Below, one piece after another: positions 1 to 9,141 of a DNA stretch of 64,000 bases. The position numbers and the translations under genes are program-made. The notes beneath the pieces were generated by a model. It was given only the letters and a program-made list of their open reading frames with translations. It was not told the DNA's origin and did no database searches. The stretch's first letter is position 1; the number at the start of each line of letters is the position of its first letter. Origin of the DNA: Algoriphagus kandeliae (lineage in GTDB: Bacteria; Bacteroidota; Bacteroidia; Cytophagales; Cyclobacteriaceae); assembly GCF_004571135.1 (NCBI RefSeq), contig NZ_SPSB01000001.1, forward strand, positions 1-64,000, written 5' to 3'.

Positions 1-9
1 CTTCCAATT

Positions 10-118
10 TAGGCGGCCTGGCGCAGGGGTCCCACCTCTTCCCATCCCGAACAGAGAAGTTAAGCCCTGCAGCGCCGATGGTACTGGGGTTACACCCGGG
101 AGAGTAGGTCGCCGCCTC
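10..118 (+). rRNA. rrf: 5S ribosomal RNA
   Basis: Seen: the ends pair as helix I (AGGCGGC at 11-17 with GCCGCCT at 111-117), and the conserved internal stretches CCCATCCCGAACAG and GTACTGGGGT...GGGAGAGTAGGTCG are present, giving a roughly 109-nt molecule. It is the last gene of an rRNA operon whose 16S and 23S genes must lie left of the window. A strong terminator follows 10 bases after the end. Confidence 0.96.
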
Positions 119-127
119 ATTGATTAC

Positions 128-154
128 AAGCCCCGATCACGGGGCTTTTTTTTT
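128..154 (+). terminator. Intrinsic terminator of the rRNA operon
   Basis: Stem AAGCCCC / GGGGCTT (128-134 with 141-147), 6-nt loop, then a run of nine T. It closes the rRNA transcript and shields the convergent mutS2 gene. Confidence 0.93.
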
Positions 155-204
155 GCCCTTTACCGACTAGGTATTCGAATGTAAGAAATAGATTTTTTTG
201 TGCC

Positions 205-2586
205 TTACTTCAAGGTTACCAGAGAGACTCCTGCACCACCTCGGTCAGCATGTTCGTCCTGAACTTTTTGAACGCTCGACATGGTGCGCAATAAATTGCG
301 AGTGATTTCTCTAAGGATTCCATCTCCTTTTCCATGGACTATCCTTAATTCTTTGATTCCAAGCATATACCCTTCATCAATAAAGTTTTGAATCAAAGGA
401 AGAACCTCCTCTCCTCTTTTTCCTCGCAAATCTAAGTTGGTTGAAAAATCCATTAACTTTTGCTGGGCCTGATAAGCAGCAGAACTTTTAGAGTGTGTTT
501 TTTTTCGAACTTCTGTTCGAGAGACTTTTTCAAGCCGTGATAACTTCACCATAGACTTGAGGTCACCAATAGATATCTCTGCTTCTTTGTTTTTGAGTGT
601 TAATACTTCCGCAATTGCCCCATTATCCCTGACTCGTACCCAATCACCCACTTTGATTTCGCCACCAATTGTTTTGTATTGCTGTTCTACTACGGGTTTT
701 TCGGGTTTTACTTCTTGTTTAAATTGTTCCAAGACTTTTCTAGCTTCTTTGGTTTTTTCCTTATCCGCCTTTTCCTCTTTTATGATTCGAATCGTCTTTT
801 CAATTTTTTTATTGGTTTCATCCAATAGCCTTTTGGCTTCCAACTTGGCTTCTTGAATAACCCGCTTTTTTGCTTGTTCTAAAGTCTCTTTGAGTTGATT
901 GTACTCCTGAAGGCGAATTTTAAGTAAATCCTCCTTCTCCTTAGCCTCTTTGATTAACTGGTTGTACTGGTTTTTTTCATTTTCCAATTGGGTAAGAAGG
1001 CGGTCGTATCTTACTCTTTCATCTCCAATTTGAGATTTAGCATAATTCAATATCTCTTTTCGTATTCCAATTTTTGAAGCTATTTCCAAAGCGAAAGAGG
1101 ATCCGGGTTTTCCGATTTGAAGCTGGTATAAAGGGGCAAGATGATCCACATCATATCGCATGGCCCCATTTACCAATCCAGGGTTTTTATCTGCAGTTTG
1201 CTTGAGATTTCCGTAATGGGTCGTAATTATCCCAAAGACTCCTTTCCTGTTCAATTCCAATAAAACTGCCTCTGCAATTGCACCTCCAAATTGAGGTTCT
1301 GTACCTGTTCCGAATTCGTCAATGAATAAAATGGTTTTTTTGTCGGCAAAATCGGTAAAGTATCGCATACTCATGAGATGAGAACTATATGTGGAAAGAT
1401 CATTTTCCAAATTCTGCTCATCTCCAATGTCAATGAAAAAGTTTTTAAAAAGCGTGCATTTTGAGTCGGGGTGAACCGGTATCAATAAACCACATTGCAG
1501 CATGTACTGAAGCAGAGCTACCGTTTTTAGGGTTACAGATTTACCTCCTGCATTGGGACCGGAAATCACCAACAACCTTGCGTTTTTGGTTAATTCGATA
1601 TCGAGTGGGACTATTTTTCTGTCCTGAGCCTTTAGAGCAAGCTCCAATAGAGGATGCCTAGCTTTGGTCCAAGAAAGCTGTTGTTCCTTAAAAAGTTGGG
1701 GTTTATTGCTATCGGTCTTTAAAGCAAATTTTGCCTTGGCACGGATGAAATCAATCAAACCCAAAAAGTTGGTAGCTTTTCGCAATGCTGGGATGCTTGG
1801 GCGAACTCTATCTGTCAATTCGGTCAAAATCCGAATGATTTCCCTTCGCTCCATATATTCAAGGTCTCGGATTTCATTATTGATATCCAAAGCCTCTTCC
1901 GGTTCCATAAAAACAGTCTGTCCTGTGGCTGATTCATCATGGATAAACCCCCTAAGCTTTCGTTTATTTTCTGCAGCAACGGGGATTACCATCCTTCCAG
2001 AGCGAATCGTAATTCCTGCATCTTCTACTGTCAAGCCTTTTGCCTTAGCCTCCTTAAAAATTCGCTCCATGACTTTTCGAAGTCTGGATTCCTCATAGAT
2101 TATTTGACCTCGAATTAATTGAAGCTCTTTGCTAGCATTGCTCTTTATTTTTCCCTTTTCATCAATGATTCGATTGATTTCTTTCAATAAGGAAAGGTCT
2201 ACTTCCATCACCATTCCCAGGAGCTGGGAAAGGGCAGGGAATTGTTCGCCATTTTTTGCAAAAAAATTCAAACACCCTTGGAGCGTTTGTAAGGCTAATT
2301 TGATTTCGTGAAATTCTTCCTCATCCAAAAAAGTACCTTCCAGTTTGGCCTTTTCCAGGTAAAAATTCAAATCTGTGAAATTAGAACTTGGAAAGGACTC
2401 TCCCGAAACAAGGATTTCTTTAAACTCTGCAGTTTGATCCAGGAGCTTTTGGACAAGCTTTATGTCTGAGGAGAATGAAACTTTATCTACAAATCCCTTT
2501 CCCAAAGAAGATGTACACTCTTCTTTGATGAGATCCTTAATCTTTTGAAAATTTATCTTCTGTTCAAGATTTTTTGGGTATAGCAT
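205..2586 (-). CDS. mutS2: Endonuclease MutS2 (MutS-family ATPase with Smr domain)
   Basis: 793 aa, the usual MutS2 length. The ATPase core carries Walker A GPNAGGKS at about residues 343-350 and the ABC-family Walker B (ILFIDEFGTGTEP). A long charged coiled coil follows, about 520-640. The C-terminal Smr domain, about 715-793, starts with LDLRG and contains the HGKGDGIL loop of the Smr nuclease. The N-terminal mismatch-recognition domain of MutS is absent, as expected. MutS2 proteins act on branched DNA and, in some bacteria, in rescue of collided ribosomes; which applies here cannot be told. The start ATG overlaps the stop of the upstream lipoprotein gene by one base (TAATG), so the two are co-transcribed and probably translationally coupled. 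Confidence 0.95.
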   Translation of the reverse strand: MLYPKNLEQKINFQKIKDLIKEECTSSLGKGFVDKVSFSSDIKLVQKLLDQTAEFKEILVSGESFPSSNFTDLNFYLEKAKLEGTFLDEEEFHEIKLALQTLQGCLNFFAKNGEQFPALSQLLGMVMEVDLSLLKEINRIIDEKGKIKSNASKELQLIRGQIIYEESRLRKVMERIFKEAKAKGLTVEDAGITIRSGRMVIPVAAENKRKLRGFIHDESATGQTVFMEPEEALDINNEIRDLEYMERREIIRILTELTDRVRPSIPALRKATNFLGLIDFIRAKAKFALKTDSNKPQLFKEQQLSWTKARHPLLELALKAQDRKIVPLDIELTKNARLLVISGPNAGGKSVTLKTVALLQYMLQCGLLIPVHPDSKCTLFKNFFIDIGDEQNLENDLSTYSSHLMSMRYFTDFADKKTILFIDEFGTGTEPQFGGAIAEAVLLELNRKGVFGIITTHYGNLKQTADKNPGLVNGAMRYDVDHLAPLYQLQIGKPGSSFALEIASKIGIRKEILNYAKSQIGDERVRYDRLLTQLENEKNQYNQLIKEAKEKEDLLKIRLQEYNQLKETLEQAKKRVIQEAKLEAKRLLDETNKKIEKTIRIIKEEKADKEKTKEARKVLEQFKQEVKPEKPVVEQQYKTIGGEIKVGDWVRVRDNGAIAEVLTLKNKEAEISIGDLKSMVKLSRLEKVSRTEVRKKTHSKSSAAYQAQQKLMDFSTNLDLRGKRGEEVLPLIQNFIDEGYMLGIKELRIVHGKGDGILREITRNLLRTMSSVQKVQDEHADRGGAGVSLVTLK

Positions 2587-2936
2587 TAGAATGGTTCTTG
2601 ACTATCCGGGGCAGATTCTTTTACAACCAAGGAATCAATGACTCGGGCATAAAGTTCATCCATTTGATCTGGAAACTGTAAATAATACCGCATACTTTCT
2701 TGAAAAATCGAATCGCTTACCTGATGTTTATCAAATACCTCCTGTTCCATCAAAGAATAGACAGTCTGGGAGGAATCATAAGAAATAGGAAGAGCACTGG
2801 CGATTCCCTCAGTAAGATGAATATCTATCAGTACGCTGATCATTTTTTCTTTAGAAAGTACATAAGAGGGCTTTTTTTTGCTTTCACAGCTAAGAATCAG
2901 AAAAAGTAGCAGAATGGCCCAAATAGGTGATTTCAT
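2586..2936 (-). CDS. DUF4296-type small lipoprotein
   Basis: 116 aa. A hydrophobic N-terminus ends in the lipobox LILSC at about residues 13-17, so the mature protein should be a lipoprotein starting at Cys17. The remainder, with a conserved-looking MISVLIDIHLTEG segment, matches my recollection of the DUF4296 family of Bacteroidota, which has no known function. It is the first gene of a two-gene unit with mutS2, linked by a one-base overlap. The coupling to mutS2 looks like operon convenience, since the products act in different compartments. Family assignment is from memory of the pattern. Confidence 0.8.
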   Translation of the reverse strand: MKSPIWAILLLFLILSCESKKKPSYVLSKEKMISVLIDIHLTEGIASALPISYDSSQTVYSLMEQEVFDKHQVSDSIFQESMRYYLQFPDQMDELYARVIDSLVVKESAPDSQEPF

Positions 2937-3042
2937 GGATCAAAATTAGCTTTTTTTAACTGAAAATCGAATGACCCTTCCTGTAAGCTTGATTTTATTA
3001 TTGGGCAGGGAGGTTTATCTTAGGCCGTCAAAATGAGAAGAG

Positions 3043-3924
3043 ATGAATCAGCAGCTTTTTAGCAAGCTTCGTAAATATGAAATCATGATTCGGAAGGTGG
3101 CCAATAATCACCTTCAGGGGGATTATCAATCTCTTTTCAAAGGTTCTGGACTCGAATTTGACGATTTGCGCCCTTATCAATACGGTGATGATGTCCGGAC
3201 TATAGAATGGAAGGTTTCAGCAAAGGGACACGGGACTTTTGTCAAGACCTTTCGGGAGGATAAGGAGCAATCTGTTTACTTTCTACTCGACATTTCCGGC
3301 AGTCAGGATATCGGGCAAGTTGGGCAAAAGAAAATAGATCAGGGAAAAATCATTGCCGGGGTTTTAACCTTGGCTGCCATATTCGAAGGAAGTCAGGTTG
3401 GTTTGATTAGTTATTCCGACCAAAAAGAAAAAGTCATTCTTCCGGGAAAGGGAAGTAAACAAGCGGTTAAGGTGGTAAGAGGGATTTTTGATCATCAAAA
3501 TATCTCCCTCAAAACTGACCTGAGTGGGATGTTTTCTTATGCCTTAAACCTGATCAAAAAGCGAAGTATCATCGTCGTGATTTCGGACTTTATAGATGAG
3601 GGTTATGAGCGTCCTTTCCGGGCTATGGCTGAAAAACACGATTTAGTAGCCATTCAATTAACTGACCCTAGAGAATCGGCCCTGCCTTCTTTAGGGATCA
3701 TTCCGGTTTTTGATAAGGAAAAAGGAAGAACTACCTGGGTAAATACGGCTTTTGGAGGCTTTTCCAAAAAAATTTCTGAAACCTTCACCACTGAACGGGA
3801 TCATTTGAAATTGATCTGCAAAAAGAATCAGATCAATTACCTGGCGATTGATACAACTGAGGATATCGTTCTGCCATTAATGGAATTGTTTAAGTACCGA
3901 AACAAATCAATGAAACGTGGCTAA
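3043..3924 (+). CDS. DUF58 domain protein (Bat/MoxR-type operon)
   Basis: 293 aa, soluble. Seen: the DUF58 signature near residues 32-60 (GSGLEFDDLRPYQYGDD...W) and a VWA-like continuation with the metal-site motif LLDISGSQD at about residues 83-91. DUF58 proteins are nearly always encoded beside a MoxR AAA ATPase and VWA membrane proteins and are thought to act in chaperone-like or stress functions at the membrane. Here the two downstream genes overlap (8 and 20 bases) and complete a short Bat-type operon. No MoxR gene lies next to it, which is unusual; MoxR may be elsewhere. ATG start 107 bases from the divergent lipoprotein gene. Confidence 0.9.
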   Translation: MNQQLFSKLRKYEIMIRKVANNHLQGDYQSLFKGSGLEFDDLRPYQYGDDVRTIEWKVSAKGHGTFVKTFREDKEQSVYFLLDISGSQDIGQVGQKKIDQGKIIAGVLTLAAIFEGSQVGLISYSDQKEKVILPGKGSKQAVKVVRGIFDHQNISLKTDLSGMFSYALNLIKKRSIIVVISDFIDEGYERPFRAMAEKHDLVAIQLTDPRESALPSLGIIPVFDKEKGRTTWVNTAFGGFSKKISETFTTERDHLKLICKKNQINYLAIDTTEDIVLPLMELFKYRNKSMKRG

Positions 3925-4813
3925 AGTCAGAATTCTTCTAGCTTTCCTTTGGTTTCCTTTCTCATTGATCGCACAGGAGGTTAAAGTCGATGCCTATTTT
4001 TTGGCTGATTCTGCCAAATTGGGTGAGCGAGTAGGCTATGTTTTGAAAGCAAGCTATCCTGCAGATCGGCAATTAATTTTCCCCGATTCTACCTTTGATT
4101 TTTCGCCATTTGTATTGCTGGAAAAGCAAACCTTTCTAAGTAGTACTCAGGATTCTGTGACATCTGATAGTACGATTTATTTTTTGTCCAATTTCGAATT
4201 GGATTCGGTGGCTTATTTGACACTTCCTGTTTTCGAACTTTCTCGGTATGATAGTATTACCCATTTTCCTCTTGAGGCTAGCGTTGCGGTAGAATGGACC
4301 ATAGACTCTATTCCTGAAGAGTTGATGTTTCAAGAAAATAATATTTATCAACCGATTCCCAAATCTTGGGATTGGGTCTTAATAGGATTAATAACCTTGG
4401 CTGCTTTGATGTTTGTAGGAGGAGGTTATTGGTTATTTGGAGATAGGATTAGAAGATTCCTATTCGAACGAAATGAGAGAAGAAGATGGAAGAAGTTTGA
4501 GAAACGCTGGAAGGAAGCTACAGGCAGTCTTGAATCCAATCCAAGTATGGAAGCGGCAGATGAGCTTCTGGGAATCTGGAAAGGATACATGGAGTCCATC
4601 ACTGGTCTTCCAATTAGAGAATGGACTTCTAGTGAATTGGGTGAAAAATTGGGTGATATAAAAATCTTTAGTTCTTTAAGAACTATTGAATTGATTATTT
4701 ATGCGGGTGCAAAATCCGAGATTAAAGATTCCTCGGAATATCTTTTGCAAATCGCTAAGGAAAAGTATGAGCAAAAACTAAAAAATATCAAACATGATCG
4801 AGCAACTGTCTGA
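3917..4813 (+). CDS. Membrane-anchored protein of the Bat-type operon
   Basis: 298 aa with GTG start. A signal peptide ends near LIAQ (residues 1-20); a beta-rich extracytoplasmic part, about 20-150, is followed by one transmembrane helix at about 155-175 and a basic cytoplasmic tail (RRFLFERNERRRWKKFEKRW). The start overlaps the DUF58 stop by 8 bases, and the stop lies 20 bases inside the VWA gene, so translation is probably coupled. Proteins of this layout between DUF58 and VWA genes are common in Bacteroidota and resemble a shortened BatD, but I do not recognise a named domain. Confidence 0.8.
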   Translation: MAKVRILLAFLWFPFSLIAQEVKVDAYFLADSAKLGERVGYVLKASYPADRQLIFPDSTFDFSPFVLLEKQTFLSSTQDSVTSDSTIYFLSNFELDSVAYLTLPVFELSRYDSITHFPLEASVAVEWTIDSIPEELMFQENNIYQPIPKSWDWVLIGLITLAALMFVGGGYWLFGDRIRRFLFERNERRRWKKFEKRWKEATGSLESNPSMEAADELLGIWKGYMESITGLPIREWTSSELGEKLGDIKIFSSLRTIELIIYAGAKSEIKDSSEYLLQIAKEKYEQKLKNIKHDRATV

Positions 4814-5837
4814 TTTTTTTAGGCTTTCATGGTTTTCCCTAGATACATTCAGAAGCTTTGAATGGGAAAATCCCCTTTTACTTCATTTGATTTGGGTGAT
4901 TTTGCTATTGATGCTATTAAGGAAAGCAGTCAAATTTTTGAAGAATCCCGTTTTGGAGCTTTCCCTTCCCAAAAAAGTAGCTCAAAATAACCCTTGGACC
5001 TATTTAAGGCTCATTCCATCCTTTCTCTTTTTCTTCAGTTTAGTCTTTATCATAATTGCTTTGGCAAGGCCTCAGCGAACCAATGAGCGAGTGGAGCAGT
5101 ACACGGAAGGTATTGATATCATGTTAGTGATGGATATATCTGAGTCCATGGATTTGCAGGATTTTTCACCAAATAGATTGGAGGCAGCAAAGCAAACTGC
5201 TATCGATTTTATTCAAGGAAGGCTCGGGGATAGAATTGGAATTGTGGTATTTGCAGGAGAAGCTTTTTCTTTAGCACCTTTGACGAATGACTATAAGTTG
5301 TTGACCGAGTTGATTTCGGAGATATCCTTCAATATCATGGAGGCGAAAGGAACTGCCATAGGTTCTGCCATCGCTGCAGGTACCAACCGCTTGAAGGATG
5401 CCGAATCTGTCTCCAAGGTGATGATTTTATTGAGTGATGGAGAGAGTAATGCAGGAAACGTCGATCCGCTATTTGCCGCTCAATTAGCTTCAGCTTTGGG
5501 AATTAAGATTTATACCATTGCTGTTGGAAAAGATGGGATGGTACCCTATGGTACGGACTTTTTTGGAAGACCTCAAATGGTGGAAAGTTACTTAGATGAG
5601 ACCAACCTGCGGGAAATTGCAAACTTGACTCAGGCGGAGTTTTTCAGGGCTTCTGATGGAAATGCTCTTCAGGCTATTTTTGACCGGATTGATCAGCTTG
5701 AAAAAAGTGAAATCATGGAAAATAGATACCGGGAGACCACGGATTATTACCGGGTTTATTTGTTCTGGGGAATGGTCTTTTTCCTATTGTGGCTGATTCT
5801 CAAGAGCAGCTTTCTCAATAATTTCTTATTGGACTGA
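4794..5837 (+). CDS. VWA domain membrane protein, BatA-like
   Basis: 347 aa. Two N-terminal hydrophobic segments (about 22-40 and 70-92) and one at the C-terminus (about 320-340) enclose a von Willebrand A domain on the periplasmic side. The MIDAS motif DISESMD sits at about residue 107, with the conserved T of APLTNDY and LSDGESNAG further on, so metal binding looks intact. BatA/BatB proteins are the usual partners of MoxR and DUF58 and are linked to aerotolerance and stress in Bacteroides. The gene ends the operon: no batB, batC, batD or batE follows, and the next gene, alkB, is convergent and overlaps by 12 bases. Confidence 0.88.
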   Translation: MIEQLSDFFRLSWFSLDTFRSFEWENPLLLHLIWVILLLMLLRKAVKFLKNPVLELSLPKKVAQNNPWTYLRLIPSFLFFFSLVFIIIALARPQRTNERVEQYTEGIDIMLVMDISESMDLQDFSPNRLEAAKQTAIDFIQGRLGDRIGIVVFAGEAFSLAPLTNDYKLLTELISEISFNIMEAKGTAIGSAIAAGTNRLKDAESVSKVMILLSDGESNAGNVDPLFAAQLASALGIKIYTIAVGKDGMVPYGTDFFGRPQMVESYLDETNLREIANLTQAEFFRASDGNALQAIFDRIDQLEKSEIMENRYRETTDYYRVYLFWGMVFFLLWLILKSSFLNNFLLD

Positions 5838-6917
5838 TCCTTGGAAGGTTTTTTCCTTCCATTGTTCCAATCTTGGATTCATAATTGAAAACCAAACTGG
5901 CGGAAAGAAGGCCAAGATAATCATAGCAGAGTAACCTGCTGGAAGTTGGGGACTTTCATCGTAATGATTCAAGACTTGGTAGGGCTTGTGAGCAAAAGCA
6001 TGATGGTCTGAGTGCCGCTGAAGTTGAAATAAAAGGAAATTACTCACTCGGTGGCTGGCATTCCATGAATGAATGGGAGTAACTCTTTCATACCGACCAT
6101 CAGCTAGAAGCTTTCGCTCCATTCCGTAATGTTCCAAATAATTCACAGCTTCCAACAAGCTAAAAGCCAAGAAGCTTTGCATAAAGAAGAAAACAGGCAC
6201 TTCCCAAACCCATCGATCTAAAGCCAATGAGAAGCCTATGAATATCACTCCTATGAAGATGATTGGTGCCAGAGAAAATTGGATCATCTCATTTTTGAAG
6301 GAAAAGAATGGGATGGATTTTCTTTCCAACTTTTCTCTTTCCAGTTTCCATGCACTTTTATAACCATCTCTTACAGATCGTAACCAAAAGGCATAAAAAT
6401 TCTCTCCCAAACGACTTGTCGCCGGGTCTTCCGGCGTGGCTACTTTTACATGATGTCCACGATTATGCTCAATGACAAAGTGCATGTAGCATACGGTCAT
6501 CAGTAAAATTTTTGCATAAAATTGTTCAAGCTTTCCTTTTTTATGTCCCAACTCATGAGCTACGGTAATCCCAATCCCACCAGTAATTAAGGCCATTCCA
6601 GTGGTTAAGGACACCCATTCCCAAGCGGATAAAGTTTCAGTAGCAACCACATAAAACCCCCAAAAGAGGATGGCTAGTTGAATATAAACCCAAAAAAATG
6701 TCACCAATTTGTAAAATCGTTCTTTTGCTACTTGAGATACAGCTTCCTTTGGGATATTGGAAGTATCTGTGCTGATTATAAAGTCCATCAATGGAACGGC
6801 GATAAAAACAAAAATATGGATCAACCACCGGTTGATTCCACCCAAATAATATCCTGAAACCAGCAAAAAGGGCAGGATCAAAGCACTGAAAAACCCGATT
6901 TTTTTAATGAAACGCAT
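5826..6917 (-). CDS. alkB: Alkane 1-monooxygenase (AlkB-type membrane diiron hydroxylase)
   Basis: 363 aa from the ATG at 6917; a GTG at 6953 would add 12 residues. The three histidine boxes of the fatty acid desaturase/hydroxylase superfamily are all present: HELGHKK near residue 121, EHNRGHH near 150 and LQRHSDHHA near 302, with the AlkB-type NYLEHYG box before the last. Several hydrophobic spans surround them. Family function: terminal hydroxylation of medium-chain alkanes with electrons from rubredoxin. No rubredoxin, rubredoxin reductase or alcohol dehydrogenase gene lies nearby, so the true substrate and electron donor are open; many marine Bacteroidota carry such orphan alkB genes. The 3' end overlaps the VWA gene by 12 bases. 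Confidence 0.9.
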   Translation of the reverse strand: MRFIKKIGFFSALILPFLLVSGYYLGGINRWLIHIFVFIAVPLMDFIISTDTSNIPKEAVSQVAKERFYKLVTFFWVYIQLAILFWGFYVVATETLSAWEWVSLTTGMALITGGIGITVAHELGHKKGKLEQFYAKILLMTVCYMHFVIEHNRGHHVKVATPEDPATSRLGENFYAFWLRSVRDGYKSAWKLEREKLERKSIPFFSFKNEMIQFSLAPIIFIGVIFIGFSLALDRWVWEVPVFFFMQSFLAFSLLEAVNYLEHYGMERKLLADGRYERVTPIHSWNASHRVSNFLLFQLQRHSDHHAFAHKPYQVLNHYDESPQLPAGYSAMIILAFFPPVWFSIMNPRLEQWKEKTFQGSVQ

Positions 6918-7002
6918 AGTAAATCTCAGAATATCCGAATCTAGTTCAATCACCTAAAAAAGTCAATGGGTTCTGAATGGTAAATCAGGGTGAATTCATT
7001 CC

Positions 7003-7014
7003 TGATTTTTGTCA
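7003..7014 (+). promoter_or_regulatory. Candidate Crp/Fnr-family site upstream of hemN
   Basis: TGATTTTTGTCA, i.e. TGAT-N4-GTCA, 68 bases before the hemN ATG and about 62 bases before the start predicted from the -7-like element CATTTTTG at 7060-7067. Shared with ccoI and the stress gene. Confidence 0.45.
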
Positions 7015-7081
7015 GTCCTTGACCTAGTTGCTGTCACATCTTGAAAAGTCAATACAGGCCATTTTTGCAAAAAAACAGTTT

Positions 7082-8434
7082 ATGATTACTCCCGCTCTTA
7101 TTCAAAAATACAACACACCGGCGCCGAGATACACAAGTTATCCTACAGTCCCTCTTTGGGAGAATAATGTGAATTCAAAGGATTGGAACGAATTGGTTTC
7201 TAGCGCATTTTCACTGTATGGAAAAGAGGAAGGAATTACCCTATATATCCATCTACCTTTTTGCGAGAGCTTGTGTACTTATTGCGGCTGCAACAAACGA
7301 ATTACAAAAAACCATGCTGTCGAGGATCCATATATAGATGCTGTTCTCCATGAGTGGAATAATTATCTGAAACTATTTGGAGAAAAATCAAAACTAGCAG
7401 GCATTCACTTAGGAGGGGGAACTCCTACATTTTTTGCTCCAGAGTCATTGAATATGCTTCTTTCCAACATTTTGGATTCATCGATTGTATTGGAAAATGC
7501 GGAATTCAGTTTTGAAGGTCATCCAAATAATACTACTCAAGCTCATCTACAAGTATTAGCTGATTTAGGATTTGATCGGGTGAGTTATGGGATTCAAGAC
7601 TTTGACGAAAAAGTTCAGAATGCTATACACCGAATTCAGCCTTTTGAAAAAGTCAAGCAAGCAACCGAACAGGCAAGACAACTTGGATATACATCCATCA
7701 ATTTTGATCTCATTTACGGATTGCCTTTTCAGACTAAAAGAACCTTGGCCGATACCTTTGAGAAAGTAGTAAAGCTTGCTCCAGACCGGATAGCATTTTA
7801 CAGTTATGCACACGTTCCAAGTTCCTTTCCAGCCCAAAAAAGTTATGAGGCGCACTTGCCAAGTGAACTAGAAAAGCGGGAACTCTATGAATTTGGAAAG
7901 CAAAAGTTGAAGGAAGTAGGATATGTAGAGATAGGAATGGATCACTTTTCAAAGCAAGAAGATCCTTTGTATTTAGCCCTTCAAAAAGGGACTTTACACC
8001 GAAATTTCATGGGCTTTACTACCTCTCCTTCCAAGATACTTTTAGGGTTGGGTGCGAGTAGTATCAGTGATATTTATTTGGCTTATGCCCAAAATGAAAA
8101 AAGTATCGATTCTTATCAATCTACCATTGCAAAAGGAGATTGGGCTATAAGCAAAGGACATCAGATGACAGAACAGGATTTGAAAATCAGGGATTTTATT
8201 CTGGACTTGATTTGCAATCACAGCGCTGTTATTTCTAGAGAAATTTGGGAAGTTTTGGGTGAAAACCAATTAGATCGACTGAGTGAGATGCAAGAAGAGA
8301 AATTGGTGGATTTAAAGGGAGATCAAATTCGGGTTACCGAAGATGGAATTATGTTCATTCGTCAAATCTGTAAGTTGTTTGATGTTCGGCTTCAAGATCA
8401 AAAGAAGGATCTTGTTTTCAGCAAAGCAATTTAA
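7082..8434 (+). CDS. hemN: Oxygen-independent coproporphyrinogen III oxidase
   Basis: 450 aa from the ATG at 7082 (MITPALIQKY); an upstream TTG at 7028 is in frame but would add an atypical extension. The radical SAM cluster motif CESLCTYCGC is at about residues 61-70, followed by LGGGTPTFF and the HemN C-terminal domain. The enzyme decarboxylates coproporphyrinogen III to protoporphyrinogen IX without oxygen, for heme synthesis under low oxygen. It converges with the cbb3 locus, which needs heme in the same conditions, and has the motif TGAT-N4-GTCA at 7003-7014 plus a near-consensus -7 element at 7060-7067. This suggests shared oxygen-responsive control. Confidence 0.95.
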   Translation: MITPALIQKYNTPAPRYTSYPTVPLWENNVNSKDWNELVSSAFSLYGKEEGITLYIHLPFCESLCTYCGCNKRITKNHAVEDPYIDAVLHEWNNYLKLFGEKSKLAGIHLGGGTPTFFAPESLNMLLSNILDSSIVLENAEFSFEGHPNNTTQAHLQVLADLGFDRVSYGIQDFDEKVQNAIHRIQPFEKVKQATEQARQLGYTSINFDLIYGLPFQTKRTLADTFEKVVKLAPDRIAFYSYAHVPSSFPAQKSYEAHLPSELEKRELYEFGKQKLKEVGYVEIGMDHFSKQEDPLYLALQKGTLHRNFMGFTTSPSKILLGLGASSISDIYLAYAQNEKSIDSYQSTIAKGDWAISKGHQMTEQDLKIRDFILDLICNHSAVISREIWEVLGENQLDRLSEMQEEKLVDLKGDQIRVTEDGIMFIRQICKLFDVRLQDQKKDLVFSKAI

Positions 8435-8436
8435 AC

Positions 8437-9141
8437 TTACCGGCAAAGGGTAATCCCAATTTGTTCAGCCCCATAATTAAAGACTTGAATGTCTGGGCTA
8501 AGTCCATGAATGCCTAAACCAAGACCTCTGAAAATAAAAAGCACTCCCAAGAGCACTCCCAAATAGGGAATCGCTTTTTGGAAATTTATGCGGGTTTTAA
8601 CGCTGATTAATTTTCCCGAATACATCAAAAAGAGTAGGAGGGGAATTGTGCCAATCCCAAAGAAAAACATGTAGGAAGCTCCGAGATATGGATTCTGGAA
8701 TCCCAAAGCCGCAATAAGTGCCACATACACCATTCCGCAGGGAAGTAAACCATTGGCTAAACCAGTTGCGAAAAATGCTGGTTTCCCACCTTTTTTCAAG
8801 AAATAAGAAAGTTTGCTTTTTATCCAATGGACTACTCCGGAAAGCCAAGGGATTGTCAAAATCTGTTCTGAGCGTTTATAGTTCAAAGAAAGAATAACCA
8901 AAAGAACTCCCATTCCAATTGAAAAGCCTTGCTGTATTCCAGCTAGAGAGAGAGAAAATCCCAAAAATCCGATTATCAACCCTAGGCCAGCATAGGTAAC
9001 GCTTCGACCGAGATTATAAAGAATTTTGTTCCAAAGGAAACCGGAGTTTCCTGCATTTCCAACTGCCAATGCAATAGGGCCACACATTCCTACACAGTGG
9101 AATGATCCTAAAAAACCCAAAAGAAAGGCAGTCCAAAGCAT
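8437..9141 (-). CDS. SafE/TauE-like membrane protein of the cbb3 locus
   Basis: 234 aa, with about six hydrophobic segments and the N-terminal pattern FLLGFLGSFHCVGMCGPIALAVG, which carries the conserved GSxHCxGMCGP motif of the UreH/DsbD-like transmembrane family annotated as sulfite exporter TauE/SafE. In Bacteroidota and proteobacteria this gene regularly closes cbb3 loci (ccoG, ccoH, then this gene) and is believed to help copper supply or oxidase assembly. The Cys and His of the motif could bind copper (inference). It begins one base after the ccoH stop. Confidence 0.85.
   Translation of the reverse strand: MLWTAFLLGFLGSFHCVGMCGPIALAVGNAGNSGFLWNKILYNLGRSVTYAGLGLIIGFLGFSLSLAGIQQGFSIGMGVLLVILSLNYKRSEQILTIPWLSGVVHWIKSKLSYFLKKGGKPAFFATGLANGLLPCGMVYVALIAALGFQNPYLGASYMFFFGIGTIPLLLFLMYSGKLISVKTRINFQKAIPYLGVLLGVLFIFRGLGLGIHGLSPDIQVFNYGAEQIGITLCR

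Noticed and set aside
557..856. Plus-strand open frames inside mutS2 (also at 1461, 1664 and 2129)
   Set aside because: Antisense shadows of a complete conserved gene; the products are of low complexity and have no motif.
7041..7052. TTGA-N4-TCAA palindrome before hemN as an Fnr site
   Set aside because: The half sites are two bases too close compared with TTGA-N6-TCAA; the TGAT-N4-GTCA motif at 7003 fits better and recurs.
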